From positions 10,795 through 74,794 of the forward strand of contig JBCFBK010000024.1 in NCBI GenBank assembly GCA_038562555.1: a stretch of DNA of 64,000 bases, in the 5' to 3' direction. Below, piece by piece: positions 44,741 to 53,331 of this stretch. Within the stretch, counting starts at the first letter, position 1. Every line of letters begins with the position of its first letter. The DNA comes from JBCFBK01 sp038562555. GTDB taxonomy: Bacteria; Bacteroidota; Bacteroidia; Bacteroidales; Prolixibacteraceae. The notes under the pieces are model-generated. The model made no database searches and was not told where the DNA came from. It saw only the letters and a list, made by a program, of their open reading frames with translations. A program made the translations under genes and the position numbers.

Positions 44741-45736
44741 ATGGGAGACATTCGTGCAGCAATAACTGGTATTGGTGCATTTTTACCTGAATACAGGCTG
44801 ACAAATGATGAAATAAGTACGATGGTCGATACTTCTGATGAGTGGATCATGCAACGCATCGGAATTAAAGAACGAAGAATATTTAAGGAGCCCGGCAAAG
44901 GGACCTCTGATATGGGAACGGCAGCCGTGCTGCAACTACTGGAAAAAACAAAGACTCCGCACGATGACATTGAATTACTCATCTGTGCCACCATTACCCC
45001 TGATAAACCACTTCCCGCTACGGCGAATATTATTTGCAACAAGGCCCGGCTTCACAATGCCTGGAGTTTTGACCTGAATGCCGCCTGCTCGGGTTTTATT
45101 TTTGCGCTTTCAACAGGTGTTTCATTCATCGAATCGGGGCGATACAAAAAAGTAATTATCGTGGCTGCCGATATGATGTCGGCGATCACTGATTATACCG
45201 ACCGTACAACCTGTCCCTTATTTGGCGACGGTGCGGCTGCTGTCTTGCTTGAACCGGCAACCGGAGAAGAAGGAATTGTCGACTTTAAGAACCATACCGA
45301 CGGGAAAGGACGTAATTATCTGTATGTGAAAGCCGGCGGATCGAAACATCCGGCGTCGGCCGAGACGGTGGCAAAAAGGGAGCATTTCATTCATCAGGAC
45401 GGGCCTACGGTATATAAACATGCTGTTTCACGGATGGCCGACGTAGCGGTTGAGATGATGAGTAAACACAACATTACCTCCGAAAATCTGGCCTGGCTGG
45501 TTCCCCACCAGGCAAACATGCGGATTATCGATGCAGTTGCACGGCGAATGAACATCAGTCCGAACCAGGTCATGATCAATATTCAGAAATACGGGAATAC
45601 CACGGCGGCAACCGTCCCCTTGTGCCTGTACGATTACGAGAAACGGCTGAGAAAAGGGGACAACCTGATCCTGGCTGCATTTGGCGCCGGATTTACCTGG
45701 GGCGCAGTGTACCTGAAATGGGCATATGATAGTTAG
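44741..45736 (+). CDS. fabH: 3-oxoacyl-ACP synthase III
   Basis: 331 aa from ATG at 44741 (MGDIRAAITGIGAFLPEYRL); an upstream GTG is rejected because family members start here. Thiolase-fold triad: Cys in NAACSGFIFAL, His in VPHQANMRI, Asn in YGNTTAATVPL. It starts fatty acid synthesis by condensing acyl-CoA with malonyl-ACP. The reading frame ends AYDS inside a word repeat. Confidence 0.95.
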   Translation: MGDIRAAITGIGAFLPEYRLTNDEISTMVDTSDEWIMQRIGIKERRIFKEPGKGTSDMGTAAVLQLLEKTKTPHDDIELLICATITPDKPLPATANIICNKARLHNAWSFDLNAACSGFIFALSTGVSFIESGRYKKVIIVAADMMSAITDYTDRTTCPLFGDGAAAVLLEPATGEEGIVDFKNHTDGKGRNYLYVKAGGSKHPASAETVAKREHFIHQDGPTVYKHAVSRMADVAVEMMSKHNITSENLAWLVPHQANMRIIDAVARRMNISPNQVMINIQKYGNTTAATVPLCLYDYEKRLRKGDNLILAAFGAGFTWGAVYLKWAYDS

Positions 45737-45800
45737 TTTTGAGTTTTGAGCTTTGAGCTGTTAGTGTCATTTAACGATTTAACCATTTAGCTATTTATAT
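45728..45800. repeat. Intergenic word repeat, tract I
   Basis: TAGTTAGTTTTGAGTTTTGA, CTTTGAG, TAGCTRT-like and TTAACGATTTAACCATTTAG words. It encodes the stop of fabH and fills the gap to the MaoC gene. Confidence 0.6.
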
Positions 45801-45803
45801 ATC

Positions 45804-46280
45804 ATGGAAACCATGACCCGACCTGTAATTAAGAGCCACGAGGAGTTTGAGAAATACGTAGGACAGAAATTAGGTGTTTCTGATTACCATACCGTGACTC
45901 AGGAACAAATCAACCAATTTGCCGGTGCAACGCTCGATTTTCAGTGGATACACACCGATCCGGAAAGGGCAAAAAAAGAAGGTGCTTTTGGCGATACGAT
46001 CGCCCATGGGTATCTCACGCTTTCGCTCCTCCCGCTCATGTGGAGCCAGGCTGTACAGGTCGAGAATTTCAGCATGCTCGTTAATTACGGAATTGATCGC
46101 TTCAAATTCGGACAGCCGGTACTGGTTAACAGCCGGGTCAGGACCCACGTCTGGCTGCAGTCGCTTGCAAATCTGAGAGGAATCAGCAAAGTTCAGCTTC
46201 GGGTTCAGATGGAAATTGAAGGAAATAAAAAACCTGCCTTTGAAGGGGAAATCACGTTTCTGTATCATTTTAATAAATAG
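45804..46280 (+). CDS. MaoC/NodN-type hotdog enoyl hydratase
   Basis: 158 aa single-hotdog protein. Hydratase motif TLDFQWIHTDPERAKKEGAF and GDTIAHGYLTLSLLPLM match the (R)-specific enoyl-CoA hydratase group (NodN-like). It may act in fatty acid metabolism next to fabH; substrate unknown. Confidence 0.88.
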   Translation: METMTRPVIKSHEEFEKYVGQKLGVSDYHTVTQEQINQFAGATLDFQWIHTDPERAKKEGAFGDTIAHGYLTLSLLPLMWSQAVQVENFSMLVNYGIDRFKFGQPVLVNSRVRTHVWLQSLANLRGISKVQLRVQMEIEGNKKPAFEGEITFLYHFNK

Positions 46281-46440
46281 ACACAAGTAGCAAGTCGTAA
46301 GTATCAAATATCAAGACACAAGACAAGGAAAATGGCGGCAAGGTGACAAGGTGGCAAGGTGACAAGGTAAGAATCGTGTAACCCTGTAACCCTGCAACCC
46401 TCTTCGGTCTTACGACTTTCTACTTACGACTACTACTCGC
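46281..46440. repeat. Intergenic word repeat, tract J
   Basis: Words on both strands: AAGTCGTAAGTATCAA, TATCAAGACACAAGACAAGG, CAAGGTGACAAGGTGGCAAG (inverse of the CTTGTTAC word), GTAACCCTGTAACCCTGCAA (inverse of GTTGCAGG), then inverse GTCGTAA (CTTACGACT). It fills the gap between the MaoC and bactofilin genes. Confidence 0.8.
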
Positions 46441-46471
46441 TTGCAGCTTCCGGGTCTTTTTTCTATCTTTA
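46441..46471 (+). promoter_or_regulatory. Promoter candidate for bactofilin/ATP synthase cluster
   Basis: TTG at 46441-46443 and TATCTTTA at 46464-46471, 20 bp apart, near the Bacteroidota consensus; 21 bp before the bactofilin ATG. Confidence 0.45.
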
Positions 46472-46491
46472 CCCGCATACAAAAATCAACA

Positions 46492-46863
46492 ATGGCAAAA
46501 TCTTTTAATGAGATTGATGCGCAGGCAATCAATCTGATTGGTAAAGGCACTCAAATAACCGGCGACATTCACTCTGAGGGAGATATCAGGATAGACGGGG
46601 AACTGGCAGGGAACTTGCAAAGCACCGGACGGGTAGTCATTGGTATCTCCGGAAAAATCACAGGCAACATCGCCTGTAAAAACTGTGAAGTCTCCGGGTT
46701 GGTTGAAGGAAACCTCAGCATTGAACAACTCCTGGGCTTAAAAGCTTCAGCACATGTTAAAGGGGACATCATCTCCGGCAAGCTTAGCATCGAACCGGGT
46801 TCTGTTTTCATTGGTTCATGCCAAATGAATGAAGAGGTTAATCATGAAAAACTCAGGATTTGA
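46492..46863 (+). CDS. Bactofilin
   Basis: 123 aa from ATG at 46492 (MAKSFNEIDAQAINLIGKGT). A bactofilin beta-helix core: GDIHSEGDIRIDGELAGNLQ, then repeated short rungs (GKITGNIACKNCEVSGLVEG). Bactofilins polymerise without nucleotide at the membrane and position cell-envelope machinery. The 3' end overlaps the next gene by 20 bp, suggesting co-expression with the ATP synthase genes. Confidence 0.92.
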   Translation: MAKSFNEIDAQAINLIGKGTQITGDIHSEGDIRIDGELAGNLQSTGRVVIGISGKITGNIACKNCEVSGLVEGNLSIEQLLGLKASAHVKGDIISGKLSIEPGSVFIGSCQMNEEVNHEKLRI

Positions 46864-47068
46864 CAAGCCCAAAAAAAAGCTCGACCAGTTTATCCGGTAT
46901 TCCAGTCTCGCCTTTGAAATGATGGCTATTATGGCTGCAGGTGTTTTTGCAGGCTACAAAATTGACCACTGGCTCGACCTGAGCTTTCCGGCATTCACCC
47001 TTGCCCTGATGATCCTTTCCGTGACCGGCGCCATTTATTATGCCATCAGGAATTTTTTGAAGAAGTGA
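46844..47068 (+). CDS. AtpI/AtpZ-like small membrane protein
   Basis: 74 aa (ATG at 46844, MKNSGFDKPKKKLDQFIRYS; an ATG 15 bp earlier is also possible). Two membrane helices with the conserved AGVFAGYKIDHWLDLSFP between them, as in AtpZ/AtpI-type proteins encoded ahead of F-ATP synthase operons. Proposed roles in the family are c-ring assembly or cation supply. Confidence 0.8.
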   Translation: MKNSGFDKPKKKLDQFIRYSSLAFEMMAIMAAGVFAGYKIDHWLDLSFPAFTLALMILSVTGAIYYAIRNFLKK

Positions 47069-47166
47069 AACGGGAGACCGGAGACGGGAAACCGGAGAAC
47101 GGAACTAACAGCTAATAGCTTCTTCCTATGTCTTGATACTTACGACTAAATACTTACGACTACAGA
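47069..47166. repeat. Intergenic word repeat, tract K
   Basis: GGAGACCG units (47072-47102), inverse TAGCTRT (AACAGCTAATAGCT, 47107-47120), TGTCTTGATACT, then inverse GTCGTAA words (CTTACGACTAAATACTTACG). It splits the ATP synthase cluster from its atpZ-like gene. Confidence 0.8.
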
Positions 47167-47169
47167 TCA

Positions 47170-47544
47170 ATGAAGCATTTCCTCAGAAACTCAATTATCC
47201 TTGCCATGGTCCTGCTAACAGGCGGTTACCTGCTGTTCACCCTGGTTATCCCCCGTCTGTTTACGCCGGTGCTGGTTTTCCTGCTATTTTTTATCTTCGT
47301 CGTAACAAACATTGTTTACGCATGGTTGTTTACTACCTTGAAGAAAAATAACCGAAGGTTCACAACAACTTTCATGGCCCTAAATGTTGCAAAAATGTTT
47401 ATTTACCTGGTTGTTGTGGTTGGTTCAGCCTGGCTGCAACGCGAACACGCAAAGGAAATCATGATTGGCTTTCTGGTCATGTATATTGCCTTTTCTGTAT
47501 TGGAGGTTGTTTCGACCTTACGGCTTGTGAAAAAAGATAATTAA
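47170..47544 (+). CDS. Small integral membrane protein of the ATP synthase cluster
   Basis: 124 aa with four hydrophobic helices (about 8-30, 33-55, 68-88, 95-115). No recognised catalytic motif. Position directly before atpB suggests an AtpI-like accessory role, as seen for similar four-helix proteins in Bacteroidota; this is inference. Confidence 0.7.
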   Translation: MKHFLRNSIILAMVLLTGGYLLFTLVIPRLFTPVLVFLLFFIFVVTNIVYAWLFTTLKKNNRRFTTTFMALNVAKMFIYLVVVVGSAWLQREHAKEIMIGFLVMYIAFSVLEVVSTLRLVKKDN

Positions 47545-47589
47545 ATTAACACACAGGAAAACATCGCCTGAAATAAATTTGCTGACTTG

Positions 47590-48729
47590 ATGAGATTTTT
47601 CTATAAAAGACGAATGATACGGGAGTTATCGGAAAACAGGATGAAGCGAATCGCGCTAATTTTCTTCGCATTTCTTCTCTCCATCACCTTTACCGTTTTC
47701 CCGGCCGTGTCGATCGCCGGATTACAGCACGAAGCGCAAACTGAAACCGACACGAAACAGTTCAAAGCGGGCGATTTTGTTATGGATCATGTTTCCGATG
47801 CCTTTGAATGGCACATCCTCACCTATCATCATACGCATGTCAGCGTTCCCCTGCCGGTGATCCTGTACAGCAAACACAGCGGGTGGCATGTCTTCTTATC
47901 GTCGCGGTTCCATCACGGACACGAATCCTATAAAAATTTCAGTATCGCGGCAACGGGTAAACATGCCGGTAAGATTGTGGAGACGGATGCACAGGGCACC
48001 GAAAGCCTTCCCATCGACCTGTCGATGACCAAGGTTGTTTTTGGCATTCTTTTCAGCGTGATTATCCTGATCTGGCTCTTTACGGCCATTGCCCGGTCGG
48101 CCGTCAGAAATGCCGGGAAAGCGCCCGCGGGACTTCAGAACATGTTTGAGCCCGTTATTTTGTTTGTCCGCGATGAAGTGGCCGTTCCGGCTATCGGATC
48201 AACGAAGGCGGAACGCTTTTTACCTTTTTTGCTCACCTTATTTTTCTTTATTCTGGTCAATAATCTCCTTGGCTTGATCCCCATTTTTCCTTTTGGCGCC
48301 AACGTTACGGGAAATATCGGCGTTACACTGGTTCTGGCCTTATTTACTTTTTTGGTAACCACGTTCAGCGGGAATAAACACTACTGGAAAGAGATTTATA
48401 ATCCGGACGTACCCCTGTGGCTGAAATTTCCGTTTCCGCTGATGCCCATTATTGAGCTGACCGGCATGATTACCAAGCCCTTTGTGCTGATGGTGCGGTT
48501 ATTCGCGAACATGATGGCCGGGCACATGATCATTATGGTCTTTGTAAGCCTGATCTTTATATTCTCGAGCCTGATGGGGCCGGGAGCCGGAGCCGGTGTT
48601 TCGGTGATCTCCATCATCTTTTCGGTCTTTATGACCCTGCTCGACGTGTTGGTCTCCTTCATCCAGGCCTATGTCTTTACGTTGCTCTCGGCCCTGTACT
48701 TCGGTATGGCAACAGCAGAACATCATTAA
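47590..48729 (+). CDS. atpB: F-type ATP synthase subunit a
   Basis: 379 aa if started at ATG 47590; ATG 47641 (MKRIALIFFAFLLSITFTVF) would place a signal-like helix at the very N-terminus and is a serious alternative. After a roughly 130-residue periplasmic-type extension, the membrane core shows FLPFLLTLFFFILVNNLLGL and the proton-channel helix with the essential Arg (FVLMVRLFANMMAGHMII). The long N-terminal extension is usual in Bacteroidota. Confidence 0.95.
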   Translation: MRFFYKRRMIRELSENRMKRIALIFFAFLLSITFTVFPAVSIAGLQHEAQTETDTKQFKAGDFVMDHVSDAFEWHILTYHHTHVSVPLPVILYSKHSGWHVFLSSRFHHGHESYKNFSIAATGKHAGKIVETDAQGTESLPIDLSMTKVVFGILFSVIILIWLFTAIARSAVRNAGKAPAGLQNMFEPVILFVRDEVAVPAIGSTKAERFLPFLLTLFFFILVNNLLGLIPIFPFGANVTGNIGVTLVLALFTFLVTTFSGNKHYWKEIYNPDVPLWLKFPFPLMPIIELTGMITKPFVLMVRLFANMMAGHMIIMVFVSLIFIFSSLMGPGAGAGVSVISIIFSVFMTLLDVLVSFIQAYVFTLLSALYFGMATAEHH

Positions 48730-48753
48730 TCATTTATTTATAAATTCAACACT

Positions 48754-49014
48754 ATGACATCGTTATTTATTCTTTTGGCGGAAATTGGAATCGGACTTGG
48801 AGTGGCCGAACTAGGAGCCGCCCTGGGTGCCGGAATGGCAGCAATTGCAGCCGCTGTCGGTATTGGCCGCATCGGCTCAAGCGCGATGGAGGCAATCGCC
48901 CGCCAGCCGGAAGCCAGCGGTGACATCCGCTCGAACATGATCGTGTCTGCAGCACTGATTGAAGGGGTTGCCTTCTTTGCAGTAATTGTGTGTGCACTGA
49001 TTCTTTTTGTTTAA
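48754..49014 (+). CDS. atpE: F-type ATP synthase subunit c
   Basis: 86 aa, two helices. GAGMAAIAAAVGIGRIG lines the c-ring; the loop has ARQPE; the ion-binding carboxylate is E70 in AALIEGVAFFAVIV. The Ser/Thr after the Glu typical of sodium-binding rings is absent (EGV), favouring proton coupling. A stable hairpin follows the gene. Confidence 0.97.
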   Translation: MTSLFILLAEIGIGLGVAELGAALGAGMAAIAAAVGIGRIGSSAMEAIARQPEASGDIRSNMIVSAALIEGVAFFAVIVCALILFV

Positions 49015-49029
49015 AACATTTTTTTAGCG

Positions 49030-49064
49030 CCGTCAGCTCCCGGGATTGCCGGGAGCCCTGACGG
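49030..49064 (+). other. Stable hairpin between atpE and atpF
   Basis: CCGTCAG plus CTCCCGG paired to CCGGGAG and CTGACGG with a 2-nt bulge and GATTG loop; no T-tract follows. Possibly protects the atpE 3' end or partly attenuates, raising c-subunit yield. Confidence 0.6.
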
Positions 49065-49088
49065 TTATTAACTGTAAAAGCAAAAACA

Positions 49089-49583
49089 ATGGAATTTGTT
49101 ACTCCCGACATAGGAACGATATTCTGGATGCTGATCATCTTCACGATTGCGCTGTTTATCCTGAAGAAATTCGCCTGGAAACCAATCCTCCACGCGCTGA
49201 AGGAACGGGAAGCGTCGATTGCCGAGGCATTGACCTCAGCCGAAAGGGCCCGGAAAGAGATGGAAAAATTAAAGGCCGGGAACGAAAGAATTATGGCGGA
49301 GGCGCGAAAAGCAAAGGAAGAAATTCTGAATGAGGCCAAAGAAATTAAAGATCGTATGCTTGCCGAAGCCAAAGAACAGGCCGCCGGCGAGGGACGAAAA
49401 ATGATTGAGTCGGCCCGTGTTCAGATCAGGGCCGAAAAAGAAGCTGCCATTAGCGAAATGAAAAAAGAGATGGTGGAGTTGTCGGTTCAGATAGCCGAAA
49501 AAATGATCCGCAGGGAGTTGAAGGACAAAGCAGATCAGGAGACACTGGTAAATGATCTGCTGAAAGATATTAAACTGAAGTAG
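49089..49583 (+). CDS. atpF: F-type ATP synthase subunit b
   Basis: 164 aa. One N-terminal membrane helix (IFWMLIIFTIALFILKKFAW) and a long charged coiled coil (AEARKAKEEILNEAKEIKDR), the peripheral stalk. Ends directly before the ATG of atpH. Confidence 0.96.
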   Translation: MEFVTPDIGTIFWMLIIFTIALFILKKFAWKPILHALKEREASIAEALTSAERARKEMEKLKAGNERIMAEARKAKEEILNEAKEIKDRMLAEAKEQAAGEGRKMIESARVQIRAEKEAAISEMKKEMVELSVQIAEKMIRRELKDKADQETLVNDLLKDIKLK

Positions 49584-50132
49584 ATGGATCAAAGTAAATT
49601 AGCCGTGCGGTACGCCAAAGCCTTTTTTGAGCTCGCGAAAGAAAAAGGCCAGTTGGATGAGTTGAGGCAGGATATGGGCCAGATCCGCAAGCTTTGTGAT
49701 GAAAACGCTGACTTCAAGATGATGATTGAAAGTCCGGTTATCAAAACAAGTCTGAAAATGAAGTTGATGGACGCTGTTCTGGAGGGGAAGGTCAGTAAGC
49801 TTACACAGAACTTCATCCGGCTGATCACGCATAACAAACGCGAATCAAATCTGGTGAGTATCTGCAGGAATTTTGTGAGCCTGTATAACAGGGACAAAGG
49901 GATAAGGACAGTGGTCCTGACCAGCGCTGTGCCCTTAAGTGACAGCCTGGTTGATAAAATCCGGTCGCTTCTGGAACAGGAACTGAATTCGCCCGTTGAG
50001 TTAAGCCGGAAAGTGGAGCCGGGCCTGATCGGCGGTTTCGTGCTGCGTATTGACGACAAACAGGTTGATACCAGCATTTCTGCCCGGCTGAAAAGAATAA
50101 AAACAATTTTATTGCAATCAGATATAAAATAG
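49584..50132 (+). CDS. atpH: F-type ATP synthase subunit delta
   Basis: 182 aa. N-terminal helical domain (LAVRYAKAFFELAKEKGQLD) and C-terminal KVEPGLIGGFVLRIDDKQVD, which link F1 alpha to the b-stalk. Its ATG abuts the atpF stop codon. Confidence 0.96.
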   Translation: MDQSKLAVRYAKAFFELAKEKGQLDELRQDMGQIRKLCDENADFKMMIESPVIKTSLKMKLMDAVLEGKVSKLTQNFIRLITHNKRESNLVSICRNFVSLYNRDKGIRTVVLTSAVPLSDSLVDKIRSLLEQELNSPVELSRKVEPGLIGGFVLRIDDKQVDTSISARLKRIKTILLQSDIK

Positions 50133-50144
50133 AAACAGACGAAC

Positions 50145-51722
50145 ATGACTGACATAAAACCTGCTGAAGTTTCAGCGATACTGAAACAACAACTGGAAGG
50201 GTTTAGCACGGAAAGCGAACTTGAAGAAGTTGGCACGGTCCTTACCGTCGGGGACGGCATTGCCCGGATACACGGGCTGTGGAATGTGGAAGCAAACGAG
50301 ATGATCGAATTTGGCAGTGGCCTGAAAGGGATCGTAATCAACCTGGAGGAAGATAATGCAGGCGCTGTATTGCTGGGTCCTTCGGAAGACACCCGTGAAG
50401 GCGATATTGTAAAACGCCTGGGGCGTATCGCATCGATCGAAGTTGGCGACGGACTGCTGGGCCGGGTGATCAACACCCTTGGCCTGCCCATTGACGGGAA
50501 AGGCCCCGTGGCGGGTGAAAAGTTTGAAATGCCCCTGGAGCGCAAGGCGCCCGGAGTTATTTTCCGCAAGCCGGTAACCCAGCCGCTGCAAACCGGAATC
50601 AAGGCAATTGATGCCATGATCCCGATTGGGAGAGGACAGCGGGAGCTGATCATCGGCGACCGCCAGACCGGAAAAACGGCTGTGGCGATCGACACCATTA
50701 TTAACCAGCGGGAGAACTTCGAAAAAGGACAGCCTGTATTTTGCATCTACGTGGCGATAGGCCAGAAAGGGTCGACGGTTGCTTCGATCGCCAATACGCT
50801 CGAAAAACACGGAGCCATGGCTTACACGTGCATTGTGGCGGCTACCGCCGCCGAACCTGCCGCCCTGCAGTATTACGCGCCTTACGCAGGAGCTGCCATC
50901 GGCGAATTTTTCCGCGACACGGGTCGCGATGCGCTGATCATTTACGATGACCTTTCGAAGCAGGCCGTATCGTACCGCGAGGTATCGCTGCTGCTGCGCC
51001 GTCCGCCGGGCCGTGAAGCCTATCCGGGCGACGTGTTCTACCTGCATTCACGCCTGCTTGAGCGGGCTGCGAAGATCATCGACTCGGACGAGATTGCCGC
51101 GAAAATGAACGACCTTCCCGACTCACTGAAAGGAAGAGTGAAAGGCGGAGGTTCGCTGACTGCGCTTCCCATCATTGAAACCCAGGCAAGCGACGTATCG
51201 GCGTACATCCCCACTAATGTGATCTCTATTACCGACGGTCAGATCTTCCTGGAGTCGCACCTGTTTAACTCGGGGATCCGGCCGGCTATTAATGTGGGAA
51301 TCTCCGTGTCACGCGTCGGCGGAAATGCGCAGGTAAAAGCTATGAAAAAAATCGCCGGGACGCTGAAACTTGATCAGGCGCAGTTCCGTGAACTCGAAGC
51401 ATTCTCAAAATTCGGATCTGATCTGGATGCAGCCACGATGCGGGTACTTGATAAGGGACTTAAGAACGTTGAAATACTGAAGCAAGGGCAGTATGCTCCG
51501 ATGAAAATCGAGCATCAGATCGCCATTATCTATTGCGGTGCCAATGAGCTGCTGCGGCGTGTGCCCGTGGAAAAGGTACAAAAATTTGAAAGGCAATTCC
51601 TTGATCTGATGGATATGCAGTACCGTTCGACGCTCGATGAGCTAAAGGAGGGGCTGTTGACCGACGAAGGAAGGACGGCGATTGAAGCAGCCGCAGCCGA
51701 AGTCGCCGGGAGGGAGTTATAA
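50145..51722 (+). CDS. atpA: F-type ATP synthase subunit alpha
   Basis: 525 aa. P-loop GDRQTGKTAVAID, VYVAIGQKGSTVA, and the alpha signature PAINVGISVSRVGG. Regulatory, non-catalytic nucleotide subunit of F1. Normal length. Confidence 0.98.
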   Translation: MTDIKPAEVSAILKQQLEGFSTESELEEVGTVLTVGDGIARIHGLWNVEANEMIEFGSGLKGIVINLEEDNAGAVLLGPSEDTREGDIVKRLGRIASIEVGDGLLGRVINTLGLPIDGKGPVAGEKFEMPLERKAPGVIFRKPVTQPLQTGIKAIDAMIPIGRGQRELIIGDRQTGKTAVAIDTIINQRENFEKGQPVFCIYVAIGQKGSTVASIANTLEKHGAMAYTCIVAATAAEPAALQYYAPYAGAAIGEFFRDTGRDALIIYDDLSKQAVSYREVSLLLRRPPGREAYPGDVFYLHSRLLERAAKIIDSDEIAAKMNDLPDSLKGRVKGGGSLTALPIIETQASDVSAYIPTNVISITDGQIFLESHLFNSGIRPAINVGISVSRVGGNAQVKAMKKIAGTLKLDQAQFRELEAFSKFGSDLDAATMRVLDKGLKNVEILKQGQYAPMKIEHQIAIIYCGANELLRRVPVEKVQKFERQFLDLMDMQYRSTLDELKEGLLTDEGRTAIEAAAAEVAGREL

Positions 51723-51747
51723 GCGGGGCTTTGTGAATGAAGTGTAA

Positions 51748-51786
51748 TTTGGATTTTTCTAAATCTTGATACTTGTGTCTGAATTG
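51748..51786. repeat. Minor word-repeat fragment before atpG
   Basis: AAATCTTGATACTTGTGTCT matches the CTTGATACT word of the larger tracts. It lies 11 bp before the atpG ATG. Confidence 0.5.
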
Positions 51787-51796
51787 TGACAACGAT

Positions 51797-52675
51797 ATGT
51801 CGAACTTAAAAGAAATACGCACACGGATTTCGTCGGTCAAGACGACCAGGCAGGTGACTGCTGCCATGAAGATGGTATCGGCCGCCAAGCTTAAGAAAGC
51901 ACAGGACGCGATCCTGCAGATCAGGCCTTATGCCGGTAAAATCCATGAGATCATGACCATGCTTGGGGAGAGTCTGGAAGCAACCGGCGATTCCCCCTAC
52001 ACCGAACAGCGGGAACCTGAAAAGGTGCTTATTGTTTTAATCAGTTCAAACCGCGGATTATGCGGTGCCTTTAACTCGTTGGTTGCCAAAAAGGCCGTGG
52101 AACTGACCCATACCCGATACGCTGCCCAACTGGAGGCGGGGCATCTGGAATTTCTGGCGATTGGCCGGCAGGGTGAACGGTTTTTGAAAAGCCGCAAAAT
52201 GAAACTTGCAGGAGTCGAAAACGCGATTTTTGAAAAGCTTTCCTTCGGCAGCATTGCACCGGTTGCCGAACAAATAATGGAAGACTTTACATCGGGGAAG
52301 TACGACCGGGTGGAACTTGTCTATAATCAGTTTAAAAATGCGGCTGTGCAAATTACTTCGGCCGAGCAATTTCTTCCGGTTAAGGCTGGTGAAAATGACG
52401 GCGAAAAAAATATAAAGACGAATTTCATTTTTGAGCCTTCGAAGGAGGAAATCATCAGTCATTTGATTCCCCGGTCACTGAAGATCCAGTTTTACAAAGC
52501 CCTGCTCGACTCGAACGCGGCGGAACATGGCGCCAGGATGACGGCCATGCACCAGGCCACGGATAATGCCACTGAGCTGATCCGTGAACTCACCATTACT
52601 TTCAACAAAGCCAGGCAGACGGCGATTACCAATGAAATTCTGGAGGTCACGAATGGCGCTGAAGCGCTGAGATAA
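51797..52675 (+). CDS. atpG: F-type ATP synthase subunit gamma
   Basis: 292 aa from ATG at 51797 (MSNLKEIRTRISSVKTTRQV); an upstream TTG lies in a repeat. The N- and C-terminal rotor helices (TAAMKMVSAAKLKKAQ; MHQATDNATELIRELTITFN) are typical. No atpD or atpC follows; in many Bacteroidota these are encoded elsewhere. Confidence 0.97.
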   Translation: MSNLKEIRTRISSVKTTRQVTAAMKMVSAAKLKKAQDAILQIRPYAGKIHEIMTMLGESLEATGDSPYTEQREPEKVLIVLISSNRGLCGAFNSLVAKKAVELTHTRYAAQLEAGHLEFLAIGRQGERFLKSRKMKLAGVENAIFEKLSFGSIAPVAEQIMEDFTSGKYDRVELVYNQFKNAAVQITSAEQFLPVKAGENDGEKNIKTNFIFEPSKEEIISHLIPRSLKIQFYKALLDSNAAEHGARMTAMHQATDNATELIRELTITFNKARQTAITNEILEVTNGAEALR

Positions 52676-52677
52676 GG

Positions 52678-53279
52678 ATTGGGGGTTTCACCCCCTTTGA
52701 CCCCCAATTACTTTTTTGTCTTGACACAAAAAAGTAATCAAAAAAAGTCAAGGCTTGGTTTTCTCACCGACCCATTAAGGATACAAGGATTAAAGAAAAG
52801 TAAACTCCTCCCTTCGGTCGTCAGACAGACTTTTCTTTTCCTTCGGAACATCCTTTTGAATCCAAATGGGTACCCCGGCTCCGAAACCCAGGCCACCAGA
52901 ACGCCTCGAAGTTTAGGCGGACCGAAGACGGCGTAGCCAACGATCAGCGAAATTTTATACGAATAGAAAGCTCTGGGACCGGATCGACCTGCAAGGATTT
53001 TGATTAGAAAACCAGGGAGGAAGTTCGGGGTGGGTCTGGTAAGCAACCCCTTGCCTGCGGGGGCCTTGCGGGTGGAAAGTTTGGGTTGCGTGGCACTTGC
53101 GATCCGCCAGTTTTCTTTCAAAAGCATAGCAAGTCTTGAAAGTTGCGATTAAGTGAGTACAGAGCCAAACTTGTTTGAGCTCTGTCGAGCGAGAGCAACT
53201 TGCGCGAAGCGAACTTTTCTGGTGACTCTTTTGCATCAAGGCAAAAGAGTTACCGGGGGATAGGGGGTGACCCCCCCTA
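52678..53279. mobile_element. MITE-like element with long terminal inverted repeats
   Basis: About 600 bp between atpG and tsf. The left end (52678-52739) and right end (53222-53279) are imperfect inverted repeats of about 60 bp: each has a G5/C5 hairpin (GGGGGTTTCACCCCC left, GGGGGTGACCCCCCC right) and an inner palindrome (TTACTTTTTTGT/ACAAAAAAGTAA left, GTGACTCTTTTGC/GCAAAAGAGTTAC right). The interior encodes no recognisable transposase; open frames inside (52738-53127, 52955-53239, minus) look like by-products. Non-autonomous transposition or a REP-like origin is inferred. No clear target-site duplication. Confidence 0.65.
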
Positions 53280-53285
53280 AAAAAA

Positions 53286-53305
53286 AGAGCCCTGAAAAGG
53301 ACTCT
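53286..53305 (-). terminator. Terminator of tsf
   Basis: On the minus strand AGAGTCC-loop-GGGCTCT (one G-T pair) is followed by eight T residues (53285-53278), abutting the MITE-like element. Confidence 0.8.
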
Positions 53306-53331
53306 TTTTGCTCTATCGTAAGAAAACTTCT

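Noticed and set aside
52738..53239. Hypothetical genes inside the MITE-like element
   Set aside because: Overlapping frames in several registers run into the terminal repeats and show no domain; best seen as by-products of the repeat.
53222..53279. Right terminus of the element as the tsf terminator
   Set aside because: The tsf terminator is the AGAGTCC/GGGCTCT hairpin at 53286-53305 with its own T-tract; the G5/C5 hairpin belongs to the element.
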